Shown: in pieces, positions 34,550-43,635 of the stretch | How positions within the stretch are numbered: the stretch's first letter is position 1 | Layout: every line of letters begins with the position of its first letter | Assembly (NCBI RefSeq): GCF_003367245.1 | Contig: NZ_QRGR01000008.1 | Span: 62,001 to 126,000 of the forward strand | DNA from: Pontibacter diazotrophicus | GTDB taxonomy: Bacteria; Bacteroidota; Bacteroidia; Cytophagales; Hymenobacteraceae | Reading direction: 5' to 3' | DNA length: 64,000 bases | Made by a program: the position numbers and the translations under genes | The notes under the pieces: generated by a model | Database searches by the model: none | What the model was told of the DNA's origin: nothing | What the model saw: the letters and a program-made list of their open reading frames with translations, nothing else

Positions 34550-35137
34550 TTAGGTTTTTTTGACCAGGTCGCTCACGAGTTGCTGAAGTGCCGGTACGGC
34601 ATCGGCCTCAAACCAGGGATGGCGCCTGAGCCAAAACTGGTTGCGGGGCGAGGGGTGCGGTAGCGGCATGTAGTGCGGCAGGTATTCGTGCCAGTTGGCC
34701 ACCGTTTCTGTAAGCGTTGGCCTGGCGGCATGCTTCAGAAAACCGTCTTGCGCATACTTCCCGATGAGCAGTGTGAGTTGGATATTGGGCAGCAGGTCCA
34801 GTAACTGCTGGTGCCAGTGGCGGGCACATTCAGGGCGGGGCGGCAAGTCACCGCTTTTGCCTTTGCCCGGGTAGCAGAAGCCCATCGGGACAATGGCTGT
34901 CTGCGACGCATCATAAAAAGTGGTAGCGTCCAGCCCCAGCCACTGGCGCAGGCGCTTACCGCTCTGGTCGTCCCAGGGGGTGCCGCTGGCATGCACTTTG
35001 GTGCCTGGTGCCTGCCCTACTACCAGCAGCTTGGCTGTAGTGCTGGCACGTACTACCGGGCGTGGGCCCAATGGCAGGTGCTCTTCGCAGATGCGGCAGG
35101 CCCGGACCTGCGTTAGTAAATCTTCCAGTACCGACAT
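34550..35137 (-). CDS. uracil-DNA glycosylase family protein with four Cys
   Basis: 195 aa from MSVLEDLL at 35137; an upstream ATG adds six residues without support. UDG-superfamily motif 1 is VVGQAPGTKVHASGTPW and motif 2 is PLPHPSPRN. Cys in CRICEE, then FCYPGKG and PECARHW about 15 residues later follow the C-x2-C...C-x15-C spacing of iron-sulphur (family 4/5-type) glycosylases, so a [4Fe-4S] cluster is likely. Removes uracil or related damaged bases. Starts the three-gene run with ybdL and yafV. Confidence 0.82.
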   Translation of the reverse strand: MSVLEDLLTQVRACRICEEHLPLGPRPVVRASTTAKLLVVGQAPGTKVHASGTPWDDQSGKRLRQWLGLDATTFYDASQTAIVPMGFCYPGKGKSGDLPPRPECARHWHQQLLDLLPNIQLTLLIGKYAQDGFLKHAARPTLTETVANWHEYLPHYMPLPHPSPRNQFWLRRHPWFEADAVPALQQLVSDLVKKT

Positions 35138-35244
35138 AAGGTAACAAAGGTACAAAGTATCTTTTAGTATGCCCTTGCCCGCACGTATAAGTAACCCAGC
35201 AGCTAAAAAATGGGTAAAGCAAGCTGATAGACTGTAAGAACCCT

Positions 35245-35832
35245 ATGCCCCGTATCCTTATTTTTTTACTTTGCCTTTTCTTACTTTGCCAATTGCCCCT
35301 TGGTGTGCAGGCGCAGGAACAAGCTGCCCATAAGAACGCTTTTACTGTTAAACTCTTCGGGTTGTCAGTGCATCTGAAGGAGAGCCCGTACCCGGAGATG
35401 TTCCCCAACAGGCTCGACAACAAAGGCTACATTACTTTTAATTACGGCGCGATAGTAGGGTATGACCGGTTTGTGGTGCGCGACGTGATAAGTGTGCGGG
35501 TAGAGCAGGGGCTGTATGCCGACTGTGCTGCTGTGCTGGCGGGGTTCACGCATATTGGTTGGCGTGGGCTCATTTTCCGTAAAAACCGCCATTCCCTGAA
35601 TGGTGGCGTAGGCCCTACACTCGTGTACAGGCGCGACTGGAATAATATTGAGGACTATGTGGATGACGGCTATTTTGAGCGTAAAGGGGATTGGCAGTAT
35701 AAGTTTTACTGGTATGCCGGTGAATTGGAGTACAACTATAAGCTGAAGAAAAACACAGACCTGTCGGTAAACCTGGTGCCGGGCATTCCGGAGCTTGTTT
35801 CCTTTGGTGTGGGTATACGGAAGCGGTTTTAG
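35245..35832 (+). CDS. secreted protein, probable small outer-membrane barrel
   Basis: 195 aa with a Sec signal (1-23, ending GVQAQ). The mature part has alternating strands (FTVKLFGLSVHLK, YITFNYGAIVGYDRFV, SVRVEQGLYAD, FYWYAGELEYNYKLKKN, VSFGVGIRKRF) and ends with an aromatic residue, as in outer-membrane beta-barrels. No family recognised. A perfect terminator follows 8 bp after the stop. Divergent from the UDG gene, so the promoters share the 107-bp gap. Confidence 0.68.
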   Translation: MPRILIFLLCLFLLCQLPLGVQAQEQAAHKNAFTVKLFGLSVHLKESPYPEMFPNRLDNKGYITFNYGAIVGYDRFVVRDVISVRVEQGLYADCAAVLAGFTHIGWRGLIFRKNRHSLNGGVGPTLVYRRDWNNIEDYVDDGYFERKGDWQYKFYWYAGELEYNYKLKKNTDLSVNLVPGIPELVSFGVGIRKRF

Positions 35833-35840
35833 CAAAAGCC

Positions 35841-35886
35841 TATAAAACAGAAAAAGCCGGATGAGTCCGGCTTTTTCTGTTTTATA
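35841..35886. terminator. perfect 21-bp bidirectional terminator
   Basis: 35841-35861 pairs completely with 35866-35886 around loop TGAG (core AGAAAAAGCCGGA). It separates the convergent secreted-protein gene and the charged-protein gene at 35917. Confidence 0.88.
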
Positions 35887-35916
35887 GAAAGATCAATTCT
35901 GAAATTGTAATAGGAG

Positions 35917-36357
35917 TTACCTACGGTTTCTTTCATCATAACCGTATTCATCGCTTGGCCCCTGTCTGCGACGGCGCTTTTCTCTAGGGTGTGGTATGGT
36001 ATCGTCTTGCTGCCAGCGGTCCTCCACCCTTTGGTTATCTCTGTCGAAGTTTACATCGCGCTGGCGCCATGAAATATCGCGAGGCTGGTTCTCATTGCGT
36101 GGTGGCTGCGGCCTGCGCTGCTGGTTCGGCAGCCATTCCTCATGCTGCTGATGATACCGTCCCTCCCGTTCAAAGCGGCCTAACTCACGTAGATCCCGCT
36201 CGTTCTGGTGCAGGTTTAGTGGTGGAGATGGTTCTCCCCAGCGGCTCTTAAAGTCATTAAAATACCGCTCACGCTCATGGTTAGGATGGTGTTCCCTGCG
36301 GTGGCGCATTTCCTTGTTGTGCTGCGGATGCCGTGGGTTATTTTCGTCGTGATGCAT
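35917..36357 (-). CDS. disordered, highly charged protein (Arg/Asn/His/Glu-rich)
   Basis: 146 aa with almost no hydrophobic core: runs such as HHDENNPRHPQHNKEMRHRR, EREGRYHQQHEEWLPNQQRR and DRDNQRVEDRWQQDD. It has no signal peptide or TM helix and should be intrinsically disordered and soluble, like hydrophilins or other stress-protective polyampholytes. The codon-level reading frame is kept despite the composition, and flanking terminators bound it. It resembles the neighbouring protein at 36715 in style, and both end in Arg-rich tails (NRR, NRRRR). Function unknown. Confidence 0.62.
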   Translation of the reverse strand: MHHDENNPRHPQHNKEMRHRREHHPNHERERYFNDFKSRWGEPSPPLNLHQNERDLRELGRFEREGRYHQQHEEWLPNQQRRPQPPRNENQPRDISWRQRDVNFDRDNQRVEDRWQQDDTIPHPREKRRRRQGPSDEYGYDERNRR

Positions 36358-36397
36358 GGCTATATCTTTAGGTATATGATAATTTATTTCGGTTCCG

Positions 36398-36560
36398 GAG
36401 CCCGATTAAACTCTATCTTTTGAACTGCGAAGGATTGCTTTTTGAACCTGGTGGCAGCTGTTCTGAGGCACATGGCCCCGGCTATGCACCTAAAATGATT
36501 TTTGTCAGAACTCAAAAGAAACATCCTTTTAGCCATCAAAAAAAGAATTTAAGCTTACTC
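36398..36560. repeat. MITE-like inverted-repeat element, copy C
   Basis: 163 bp, same orientation as copy A but more diverged: starts GAGCCCGATTAAA, keeps TTTTGAACTGCGAA, GAACCTG, GCTGTT, TGTCAGAAC and ends AAAGAATTTAAGCTTACTC followed by TTA. It lies between the two disordered-protein genes. No open frame of interest. Confidence 0.62.
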
Positions 36561-36621
36561 TTATTAATGATGTACGAGGTGATACGCAGTATGTTTAAAC
36601 AAACTCTAAACACTAAGATAC

Positions 36622-36655
36622 AAAAAAACAACGCCGACTGCAAGAGCCGGCGTTG
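36622..36655 (-). terminator. rho-independent terminator of the gene at 36715
   Basis: On the minus strand CAACGCCG (36655-36648) pairs with CGGCGTTG (36636-36629) over an 11-nt loop, followed by seven T residues (36628-36622). Located 60 bp after the stop codon. Confidence 0.85.
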
Positions 36656-36714
36656 CCATTTACTAACTAAAACTAATTTATTACCAAATCTACCTAATCT
36701 GGTGGGTATACGTT

Positions 36715-37587
36715 TTATCGGCGACGGCGGTTGGTGTTATCGCGGTCATCGAAATAATTATCCTGTCCAGAGTCTGTTTCATCTGCCCAGCGAGGGCCTC
36801 CTTCCAGGCCTTTGTCGAAGTTACGGTCGCGGTACTGCTCAGAGCCGTAGCGCTTACGGGTATCCAAGCGGTCAGCGTTTGACTGGTAGCGGTTGCCGCG
36901 TGGCTGGTAGTCCTCGTCATCTGAATGCCAGATGTCGTTCCAGGTATCCTTCACGCGGTCCACAAAGCCGCGGTCATCATGGCGAGGATTGTTGCGACGG
37001 TTTTTGTCATCGTTCGGCGTATAGCGGTCTTCTGTATACCAGTTATGCGAGCCGCTGCCGTAGCGGTAATCCGACTCTTTATAGCGGCTTCCGCTGCCCG
37101 GCCCTTCCCGCCACGGATCGTTCTGCTGATCTCTCACATCTGACTGGTTGCCTTGTAAGGAGCCTCCTGGCGTATGGGGCCTGCGCATGCTGTGGCTTTC
37201 ATCGTGCTGGTACTGGTTCCGGTCTCCGTGGTTTATAAAGGAGCGCTCATTGCGGTAGTTGCTGTCAGAGCGGCTGCCGTAGTGGTCGTTCAGGTGCGCA
37301 TTCTGGCCCTGGTTATAAGAGCTGTTGCTGGCGCCTCCTCTGCGGTAATCGTTGCGGTTGCGGTCGAAGTCCCGGTTCTGATCTCTGTCCGGATCCTGTG
37401 CGCCACGTGGATTGGGACCCGTATGGAAGTAGTTGCCTTCTCCCCACTCGCGGGTATCTTCCCTCCTGTTGCCATAGCGCTGGTTGTCGTTCTGCTGGTT
37501 ATACTGTTTGTCTTTGTTATATAACTTGCGGCCGATTTCGTGGTTTTCGCCTTCGCTGCCGTTTAGGTTCATAGGTTTGTTTGCCAT
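36715..37587 (-). CDS. large disordered, hydrophilic protein (Asn/Arg/Asp/Tyr-rich)
   Basis: 290 aa from MANKPMNLNGSE at 37587; an in-frame ATG 15 codons upstream gives a less typical start. Composition is dominated by D, R, N, G, Q, Y and S, with repeating short words (DRDQNRDFDRNRNDYRR, YGSRSDSNYRNER). One region, FVDRVKDTWNDIWHSDD (about residue 225), could form a short amphipathic helix. No signal peptide. Comparable to hydrophilins and desiccation-linked disordered proteins; that is an inference. A small inverted repeat lies upstream and a terminator downstream. Confidence 0.65.
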   Translation of the reverse strand: MANKPMNLNGSEGENHEIGRKLYNKDKQYNQQNDNQRYGNRREDTREWGEGNYFHTGPNPRGAQDPDRDQNRDFDRNRNDYRRGGASNSSYNQGQNAHLNDHYGSRSDSNYRNERSFINHGDRNQYQHDESHSMRRPHTPGGSLQGNQSDVRDQQNDPWREGPGSGSRYKESDYRYGSGSHNWYTEDRYTPNDDKNRRNNPRHDDRGFVDRVKDTWNDIWHSDDEDYQPRGNRYQSNADRLDTRKRYGSEQYRDRNFDKGLEGGPRWADETDSGQDNYFDDRDNTNRRRR

Positions 37588-37625
37588 AGTATTATTTTGC
37601 TTTAGATGTTTCAAAATGTGTTCAT

Positions 37626-37640
37626 CCCACAAAGTGTGGG
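37626..37640. promoter_or_regulatory. short inverted repeat upstream of the disordered-protein gene
   Basis: CCCACA-AAG-TGTGGG, 6-bp arms with a 3-bp centre, 38 bp upstream of the chosen start. Size and place fit an operator, but a repeat this short can arise by chance. Confidence 0.3.
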
Positions 37641-37697
37641 CTTGTTATATATTTACGGGATTGCACTGGCTATAGTTAACAAACGGCAGTTTCGCGG

Positions 37698-37737
37698 TAA
37701 AAAAACAGCGGCACCCCTTCCGGAAGGAGTGCCGCTG
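37698..37737 (-). terminator. rho-independent terminator of the response-regulator gene
   Basis: On the minus strand CAGCGGCACTCCTT pairs with AAGGGGTGCCGCTG around CCGG (37706-37737), followed by a T-run (37705-37698). Lies 23 bp beyond the stop codon of the gene at 37761. Confidence 0.88.
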
Positions 37738-37760
37738 CCACTGTTGATTGTCAGGCTGTT

Positions 37761-38171
37761 CTAAAAATAGGTTACCATGATTTCGCGGACATCAGCCTCT
37801 GCCAAAGGCTTAGAGTAATGCTTGCGTACATCGGGGAACTGCTTCAGCTTTTCGAGGTCATAGAAGCTGGCAGAAGAGGTAAGCATCAGCATGACGATGT
37901 TTTCTTTCTGCTCTGCAGGAATTTTCTGGTACTCCTCCAAAAATTCAAAGCCATCCATGCCTGACATTTTGATGTCAACAAAAATCAGGTCAGGACGGGC
38001 GTATTCCGCTTCACCTGCGAAAGCTTTTTTTAAATAATTCAGGGCCTCGTCTCCGTCTGTCACCACCCGGATGTCCGGTGCTACCTCCATGCGCGAGAGC
38101 AGGCGGTGATTCAGGTAGTTTGTGGTCTCGTCGTCATCGATCAACAGAATAGTGTTTACTGATTTCATCAT
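37761..38171 (-). CDS. single-domain response regulator (Rcp1/CheY-like)
   Basis: 136 aa, receiver domain only. Acidic cluster in LLIDDDETTNY, phospho-acceptor Asp in DLIFVDIKMSGMDGFEFLEEY, Thr in MLTSSASFYD, Lys in HYSKPLAE. The TNYLNHRLL and MSGMDGF patterns are typical of the Rcp1-like group often fed by hybrid or PAS histidine kinases in Bacteroidota. No kinase is adjacent, so its partner is elsewhere. Cytoplasmic, phospho-relay or diffusible signal role. Confidence 0.9.
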   Translation of the reverse strand: MMKSVNTILLIDDDETTNYLNHRLLSRMEVAPDIRVVTDGDEALNYLKKAFAGEAEYARPDLIFVDIKMSGMDGFEFLEEYQKIPAEQKENIVMLMLTSSASFYDLEKLKQFPDVRKHYSKPLAEADVREIMVTYF

Positions 38172-38327
38172 GCTATAGGTTCTGAACTTCTTGGTACGCT
38201 TTCTATTGCGTAAGGTACAACTAGATTTTTGTCATGGCGCAGCCTGCTCACCATCGTGCTGTCGTGATAGAGCCTCCGTAATCTGGGACAGGCTGCAAAA
38301 AAAGTGCTGCGCTATAGTTGCGCTATT

Positions 38328-41300
38328 TTAAGAGGCTTGTGTGGAAACAGCCTCCTGTATACCTAAGCCTTCGAAAACCTCTTTGGCGTCGGCTATGCTT
38401 CGGATGTCTTCCACTATCACGATGAGCTTGTGCTTGGCCTCTTTTAAGCGCGAACGGCGCGGGTGCTGCTGCACATACTTGAGAATGTTGCCAAATATAT
38501 CGGACTGGAAATATTTGTCGTTGTTCTCAGCCGGCAGGTAGCCCTTCATTGTTTCTTTTTTGATGGTGAGCTTCTCGAAACCGAGCTGCTGGGCCTGCCA
38601 GCGCAATTTCACGATTTCCACGAGTTGCTGCACCTGCTCAGGCAGCGGGCCAAAGCGGTCCACGATGCTGTCGCGCAGCTTCTCCAGTTCTTCCATGCTC
38701 TTTACGCTGTCGAGCTTACTGTAAAGGCTAAGGCGCTCCGAGATGTTGCTCACGTAGCTGTCCGGTATCAGCACCTCCATGTCTGTCTCGATGTTGCACT
38801 CGCGCACCGGTTCAATAAACTGCTCCAGGTTATCGCTCAGGAACAGCTCACGGAATTCGGTTTCCTTCAGCTCCTTAATGGCATCGTCGAGCACCTGGTG
38901 GTACATCTCGAAACCAAGGTCGGTGATAAAGCCGGTTTGCTCGCCGCCCAGCAGGTTCCCCGCACCCCGTATATCCAGGTCGCGCATCGCAATCTTAAAG
39001 CCTTCGCCCAGGTCAGAGAATTCCTCCAGCGTGCTCAGGCGCTTGCGGGCATCCGAAGGCAGCCCGGCAACAGGTGGCGTCAGCAGATAGCAGTAGGCTT
39101 TCTTGTTGGAGCGCCCTACGCGGCCGCGCATCTGGTGCAGGTCCGACAAACCGAACATGTGCGCGCGGTTGATGATGATGGTATTGGCATTCTCAATGTC
39201 CAGGCCCGATTCAATGATGTTGGTACTTACCAGCACATCATACTCCCCATTTACGAACTTCATCATGCGTTTTTCCAGCTTCTCCGGCTCCATTTGCCCG
39301 TGGGCATAGGTTACCTTGCAGTCCGGCACATGGCGCAGAATCATGGCGGCTATTTCCTCGATATCCTTGATGCGGTTGTGCACAAAGAACACCTGTCCGC
39401 CGCGCTTCATCTCATACACAATGGCATCTCGGATCAGGGCTTCATCAAACACATGCAGCTCTGTTTTTACCGGCTGGCGGTTAGGTGGCGGCGTGGCGAT
39501 AACGGAGAGGTCGCGGGCTCCCATTAGTGAGAAGTGCAGCGTGCGTGGAATAGGCGTGGCTGTGAGGGTGAGCGTATCCACGTTTATCTTCATCTCCCGC
39601 AGCTTCTCCTTTGTCTTCACCCCAAACTTCTGCTCCTCGTCAATTATCATCAGGCCGAGGTCTTTGAACTTCACGTCTTTGCTCACGATGCGGTGCGTGC
39701 CGATCAGGATATCAATTTTGCCTTCTGCCAATCGCTTCAGGGTGTCTTTGGTATCCTTGGCAGTTTTAAAGCGGTTCACATAGTCTACCGTCACCGGGAA
39801 CTGCTCCAGCCTGTCGCGGAAAGTGCGGTAATGCTGCATGGCCAGGATGGTGGTAGGCACCAGTACGGCCACCTGCTTGCCGTCGCAGGCGGCTTTAAAG
39901 GCGGCACGGATGGCTATCTCTGTTTTGCCGAAGCCCACATCACCGCACACAAGGCGGTCCATGGGGTGCGGCTGCTCCATATCCGCTTTCACATCCTCTG
40001 TGGATTTCGCCTGGTCCGGCGTATCCTCATAGATAAACGAAGACTCCAGCTCTGCCTGCAGGAAACCGTCCCTGGAGTACGAATAGCCCGGTGCGGCTTT
40101 GCGTTTGGCGTAAAGGCTGATGAGTTCGTGGGCAATGTCTTTGACCTTGCTCTTGACTTTCTTCTTCTTGTTCTCCCATTCCGGCGAGCCCAGCTTGCTC
40201 ATACTTGGTGGGCCACCTTCCTTGCCGCTGTACTTGCTGATTTTGTGCAGCGCGTGGATGCTCACATACAGCAAATCATCGTCGCGGTAAACAAGCCGAA
40301 TCGCTTCCTGTAAACGGCCGCCCACTTCTACTTTCTCTAAGCCGGCAAAGCGGCCGATGCCGTAATCGATGTGGGTCACGTAATCGCCGGGCTGCAGCGA
40401 GCGCAGCTCTTTCAGCGTCATGGCCTTGGATTTGGAGTGCCCCTCTTTGGCCTTGTGCTGGTAGAACCTGTCGAACAGCTGGTGATCGGTGTAGCAGGTA
40501 ATTTTTAAGGTTTGGTCGATGAAGCCTTCACGCAGCGAAATGGGCAGGTGCTGGAAACGCACGTCATGGTCCAGCTCATCAAAAATCATGGTGAGGCGGT
40601 TGATCTGGCGCGGCGAATCAGTGGCAATCAGGTTCACAAAGCCAGCGCCCTGCTGCTCGTGCAGGTCTTTCACCAACCGCTGGAAATCTTTATTGAACGA
40701 GGGCTGCGGCTTGGTCTGCAACTGTATGATCTCAGCGCTGCGGAAATGAAAGCGCTTGCCTATCTCCACCACGTTAAAGTTTTCCAGCAGCTGCTTGAAC
40801 AGCTTCTGCGTCTGGAACAGCTGCTCAGGGTCCGACACAATCTGCGTGCCGCCGCTTCCCGCCATCATCTTCTCGAAGTTGTGGGCCGCTTTGTCAAAGT
40901 ATTCGTCAATCACGTCCAGCGTCAGGCGCACGTCTTTAAACCAGAGTGTGGTGTTGGCAGGTACAAAGTCGAGAAAAGCCTCGCGCGTTTCCTGCAGCAG
41001 CTTCGTCTGTACATTGGGTATAATCGAAATCGCCTTCTTCGTCTCCACCGACAGCTGCGTGTCCGGGTCGAAGGTGCGGATGCTTTCAATCTCGTCGCCG
41101 AACAGCTCGATGCGGTAGGGCAGATCATTAGCATAAGAATACACGTCCACAATACCGCCGCGCACCGCATACTGGCCCGCCTCATACACAAACTCCGTGC
41201 GCTCAAAGCCATACTCAGCCAGCATCTCGCTCAGGAAATTGGTGTCCAGCTTTTCGCCTACTTTAGCGCCCAGTGTATTTTCTACCAGCGATTTTTTATT

Positions 41301-41708
41301 GATAACCTTCTCCGTCAGCGCCTCCGGGTACGTCACGATCAGCTCGCCTTTACCTGTTTTCTGGTTGAGGCGGTTGAGCACTTCTGCCCGCATGAGGATA
41401 TTGGCGTTCTCGGTATCGTCGAAGCTGTAGGGGCGCTTGTAGGAGGTCGGGAAAAGCAGGATTTCCTTTTCTTCGCCGAGCAGGTTCTTCAGGTCTGTAT
41501 AAAAATAGGCCGCTTCCTCCTTATCGTGCATCACGAAGAGTTGGTGCCCGTAATTCAGGGTATACACCGCTGAGGCCAGCACAGCGTCCTGGCTGCCCGC
41601 CAGCCCTTTTATCTGGAGGCGGTAAGGGTGGGCTGTTTTCAGCCGTTCGGCGATGGTTTGCACCACACTGTCGAGGCGGTACAGTTCTAAAAAATCTTTT
41701 ACTTTCAA
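38328..41708 (-). CDS. mfd: transcription-repair coupling factor
   Basis: 1126 aa, full length. The N-terminal UvrB-like domain is followed by the RNA-polymerase-interacting CarD-like domain (LQPGDYVTHIDYGIGRFAGL, about residues 425-445). The SF2 translocase has Walker A GDVGFGKTEIAIRA, IIDEEQKFGVK as the DEEQ box, SATP-type motif LTATPIPRTL, and a TRG region (FKIAMRDLDIRGAGNLLGGE). It removes stalled RNA polymerase and recruits UvrA. Alone on this strand between the response regulator and a divergent membrane protein. Confidence 0.97.
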   Translation of the reverse strand: MKVKDFLELYRLDSVVQTIAERLKTAHPYRLQIKGLAGSQDAVLASAVYTLNYGHQLFVMHDKEEAAYFYTDLKNLLGEEKEILLFPTSYKRPYSFDDTENANILMRAEVLNRLNQKTGKGELIVTYPEALTEKVINKKSLVENTLGAKVGEKLDTNFLSEMLAEYGFERTEFVYEAGQYAVRGGIVDVYSYANDLPYRIELFGDEIESIRTFDPDTQLSVETKKAISIIPNVQTKLLQETREAFLDFVPANTTLWFKDVRLTLDVIDEYFDKAAHNFEKMMAGSGGTQIVSDPEQLFQTQKLFKQLLENFNVVEIGKRFHFRSAEIIQLQTKPQPSFNKDFQRLVKDLHEQQGAGFVNLIATDSPRQINRLTMIFDELDHDVRFQHLPISLREGFIDQTLKITCYTDHQLFDRFYQHKAKEGHSKSKAMTLKELRSLQPGDYVTHIDYGIGRFAGLEKVEVGGRLQEAIRLVYRDDDLLYVSIHALHKISKYSGKEGGPPSMSKLGSPEWENKKKKVKSKVKDIAHELISLYAKRKAAPGYSYSRDGFLQAELESSFIYEDTPDQAKSTEDVKADMEQPHPMDRLVCGDVGFGKTEIAIRAAFKAACDGKQVAVLVPTTILAMQHYRTFRDRLEQFPVTVDYVNRFKTAKDTKDTLKRLAEGKIDILIGTHRIVSKDVKFKDLGLMIIDEEQKFGVKTKEKLREMKINVDTLTLTATPIPRTLHFSLMGARDLSVIATPPPNRQPVKTELHVFDEALIRDAIVYEMKRGGQVFFVHNRIKDIEEIAAMILRHVPDCKVTYAHGQMEPEKLEKRMMKFVNGEYDVLVSTNIIESGLDIENANTIIINRAHMFGLSDLHQMRGRVGRSNKKAYCYLLTPPVAGLPSDARKRLSTLEEFSDLGEGFKIAMRDLDIRGAGNLLGGEQTGFITDLGFEMYHQVLDDAIKELKETEFRELFLSDNLEQFIEPVRECNIETDMEVLIPDSYVSNISERLSLYSKLDSVKSMEELEKLRDSIVDRFGPLPEQVQQLVEIVKLRWQAQQLGFEKLTIKKETMKGYLPAENNDKYFQSDIFGNILKYVQQHPRRSRLKEAKHKLIVIVEDIRSIADAKEVFEGLGIQEAVSTQAS

Positions 41709-41952
41709 AGGTATTCGTCTCCTGTTCGTTCTTCCCTACAAAGATACTATAACTTAATGTCTTATCAGAACTGGGAGCGGGGGGAGAAGGTTGCGGTATG
41801 CTGGGAGTAAAGTATTGCTTACTTAAGTTTTATATATTTAGCCTCGCAACACATCATATTAGCTACCCAGGGTCTGTAAAGGAAAGTCCAAGGGTATCCA
41901 TAGTAAGTACACTGATAGCTTTTTAGAAATAAACCGAAGTTTTAAATTAGAT

Positions 41953-43446
41953 ATGCCAATAGGTTTGGGTGTTGCAAAACGCCAATATACGATAATACTT
42001 GTGCTAGTAGGGTTTTATACGCTACTGCCATTCCTGATCCTTACAGCTTATGTTCATCCTTCTTATGATGATTATCAGATTGCCCTAAGAGATGGAGTAG
42101 GCGGTTTCTGGGAAACACAGGCAGATATCTACTTTAACTGGTCAGGCAGATATTTTGCTACGGCTATTTCTCGTATTAATCCGCTTATCTACTGGCCTTT
42201 ATCTGTTTATAATTTATATGCCGCAGCCCTTTTAGTGTTGCTAACAGGTGCCTTTTATTTCCTGATTCGCGCCGTTTGTAAGAAGTACTTTAGCGAATTA
42301 GAGATAGCTGCTATATGTTCAGTTATTTTAGCTGTTTATTTTGTACAGATGCCTGATATAGCTCAAGGTATATATTGGTTTTCCGGCTATATGACCTATC
42401 AGTTTGCCAATATTCTTACTTTATTGCTATTGCTTTGCCTGTATCAGTTTTTCCATGTTACTGGCAGGCTCTTTAAAATGATTTACATCTTGCTTTCAGC
42501 AGTACTTGCCACCGCAGTCATAGGTTCAAATGAGATGTCTCTGGTAGGCGTAATGGTGCTACTTACGTTTATACTATTTACCTCCTGGAACAAGAGTTTC
42601 ACAAACAGGCCATACCTTTTTTTCTTGTTTGTTATCTGTGTGGCCGCTAGTCTGACAGCAGTATTGGCTCCTGGTAATTATGCACGAATGCCTACACAGA
42701 ATAATCCGGCTAATTTGGTGTTATCTGTGACCGGAGCATTAGGGCTCACAGCTATAGCCTTTTATAAATGGGGAGCAGTTGTAGTGGCAGCCAGTTTACT
42801 ATATGCTTTGCTGTGGGGCATCCCTATTGCTTCAAAAGCGAAAAACAGCATTTTTTTTGAGGTCAATTTTTCGGTTGCCATTATAAGTTATGTCGCTTCT
42901 GTCACATTGATGTACTTTGTTTTTGCCTGGGCTACAGGAGATAGAGCTGGAACACGGGTCGAAATTGTGATTTATTTCTTTTTTGTTTTGGGATGGTTCT
43001 ATAACCTGCAGCTTTTGCTTAACAGATATTTTAAGGAAAAACCTGTTACAGAAACTACATTATCAAAGCTTTTGCCTGCACCATTGCTCTTCCTTCTTCT
43101 TTTAAGTTTAACCAATATTAACAGTAACATTACTACAGCTTATCTTGACTTGATATCAGGTAACGCCCAAGTTTTTGATGAAGAATTGAACAGGCGTTAC
43201 AGCTATATTTATCACTCATCCTGTAGTTCCTGTAGTGTTCCTGCTCTCTCTGTATTGCCTAAGTCACTCTATATACTGCATATGCTTCCCAAGTCCGAAT
43301 CGGAGGAGATGGGCGTGAATGACAGTTTTGCGGCCTATTGGGGAAAGCAGCATGTTGAGTTAGAGGGCCCGGTTCCAGATATTAAAGATAATATCGAGAT
43401 AGTAAAGGATATAGGGAAAGGTCTGCGGAATAGGTTATTGGATTAA
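41953..43446 (+). CDS. DUF6056-type polytopic membrane protein
   Basis: 497 aa with about ten to eleven hydrophobic helices, starting QYTIILVLVGFYTLLPFLIL. SYDDYQIALRDG in the first outer loop and the NWSGRYFATA, YWFSGYMTYQFAN and GNYARM blocks are features of the DUF6056 family, whose members resemble polysaccharide polymerases or GT-C glycosyltransferases. The C-terminus carries a Cys-rich soluble segment (HSSCSSCSVPAL). Base composition is clearly more AT-rich than the neighbours, suggesting horizontal acquisition. Exact activity unknown. Confidence 0.78.
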   Translation: MPIGLGVAKRQYTIILVLVGFYTLLPFLILTAYVHPSYDDYQIALRDGVGGFWETQADIYFNWSGRYFATAISRINPLIYWPLSVYNLYAAALLVLLTGAFYFLIRAVCKKYFSELEIAAICSVILAVYFVQMPDIAQGIYWFSGYMTYQFANILTLLLLLCLYQFFHVTGRLFKMIYILLSAVLATAVIGSNEMSLVGVMVLLTFILFTSWNKSFTNRPYLFFLFVICVAASLTAVLAPGNYARMPTQNNPANLVLSVTGALGLTAIAFYKWGAVVVAASLLYALLWGIPIASKAKNSIFFEVNFSVAIISYVASVTLMYFVFAWATGDRAGTRVEIVIYFFFVLGWFYNLQLLLNRYFKEKPVTETTLSKLLPAPLLFLLLLSLTNINSNITTAYLDLISGNAQVFDEELNRRYSYIYHSSCSSCSVPALSVLPKSLYILHMLPKSESEEMGVNDSFAAYWGKQHVELEGPVPDIKDNIEIVKDIGKGLRNRLLD

Positions 43447-43635
43447 GGCATGACTGTAAAAGGAAAATCTGATTTTCCCCTGTTAGTATGGCGGCGGTTT
43501 TGTAGATAGGTTACCCTGATCCCGTAAGTTGGAGATAACCTGCTGCTATTTTAATCACCTTTACCGCTTCACTCTGACTGGCGGTATGATCTGGAAACTC
43601 AGTCAATTCAACTCTACTCTTTGTAAGTATACAGC

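Noticed and set aside
40512..41573. Long antisense open frame of 353 codons across mfd
   Set aside because: Mirror frame of a highly conserved gene; the translation lacks motifs and is rich in His/Leu/Val/Gln as expected for a shadow. The same applies to 38463-39527.
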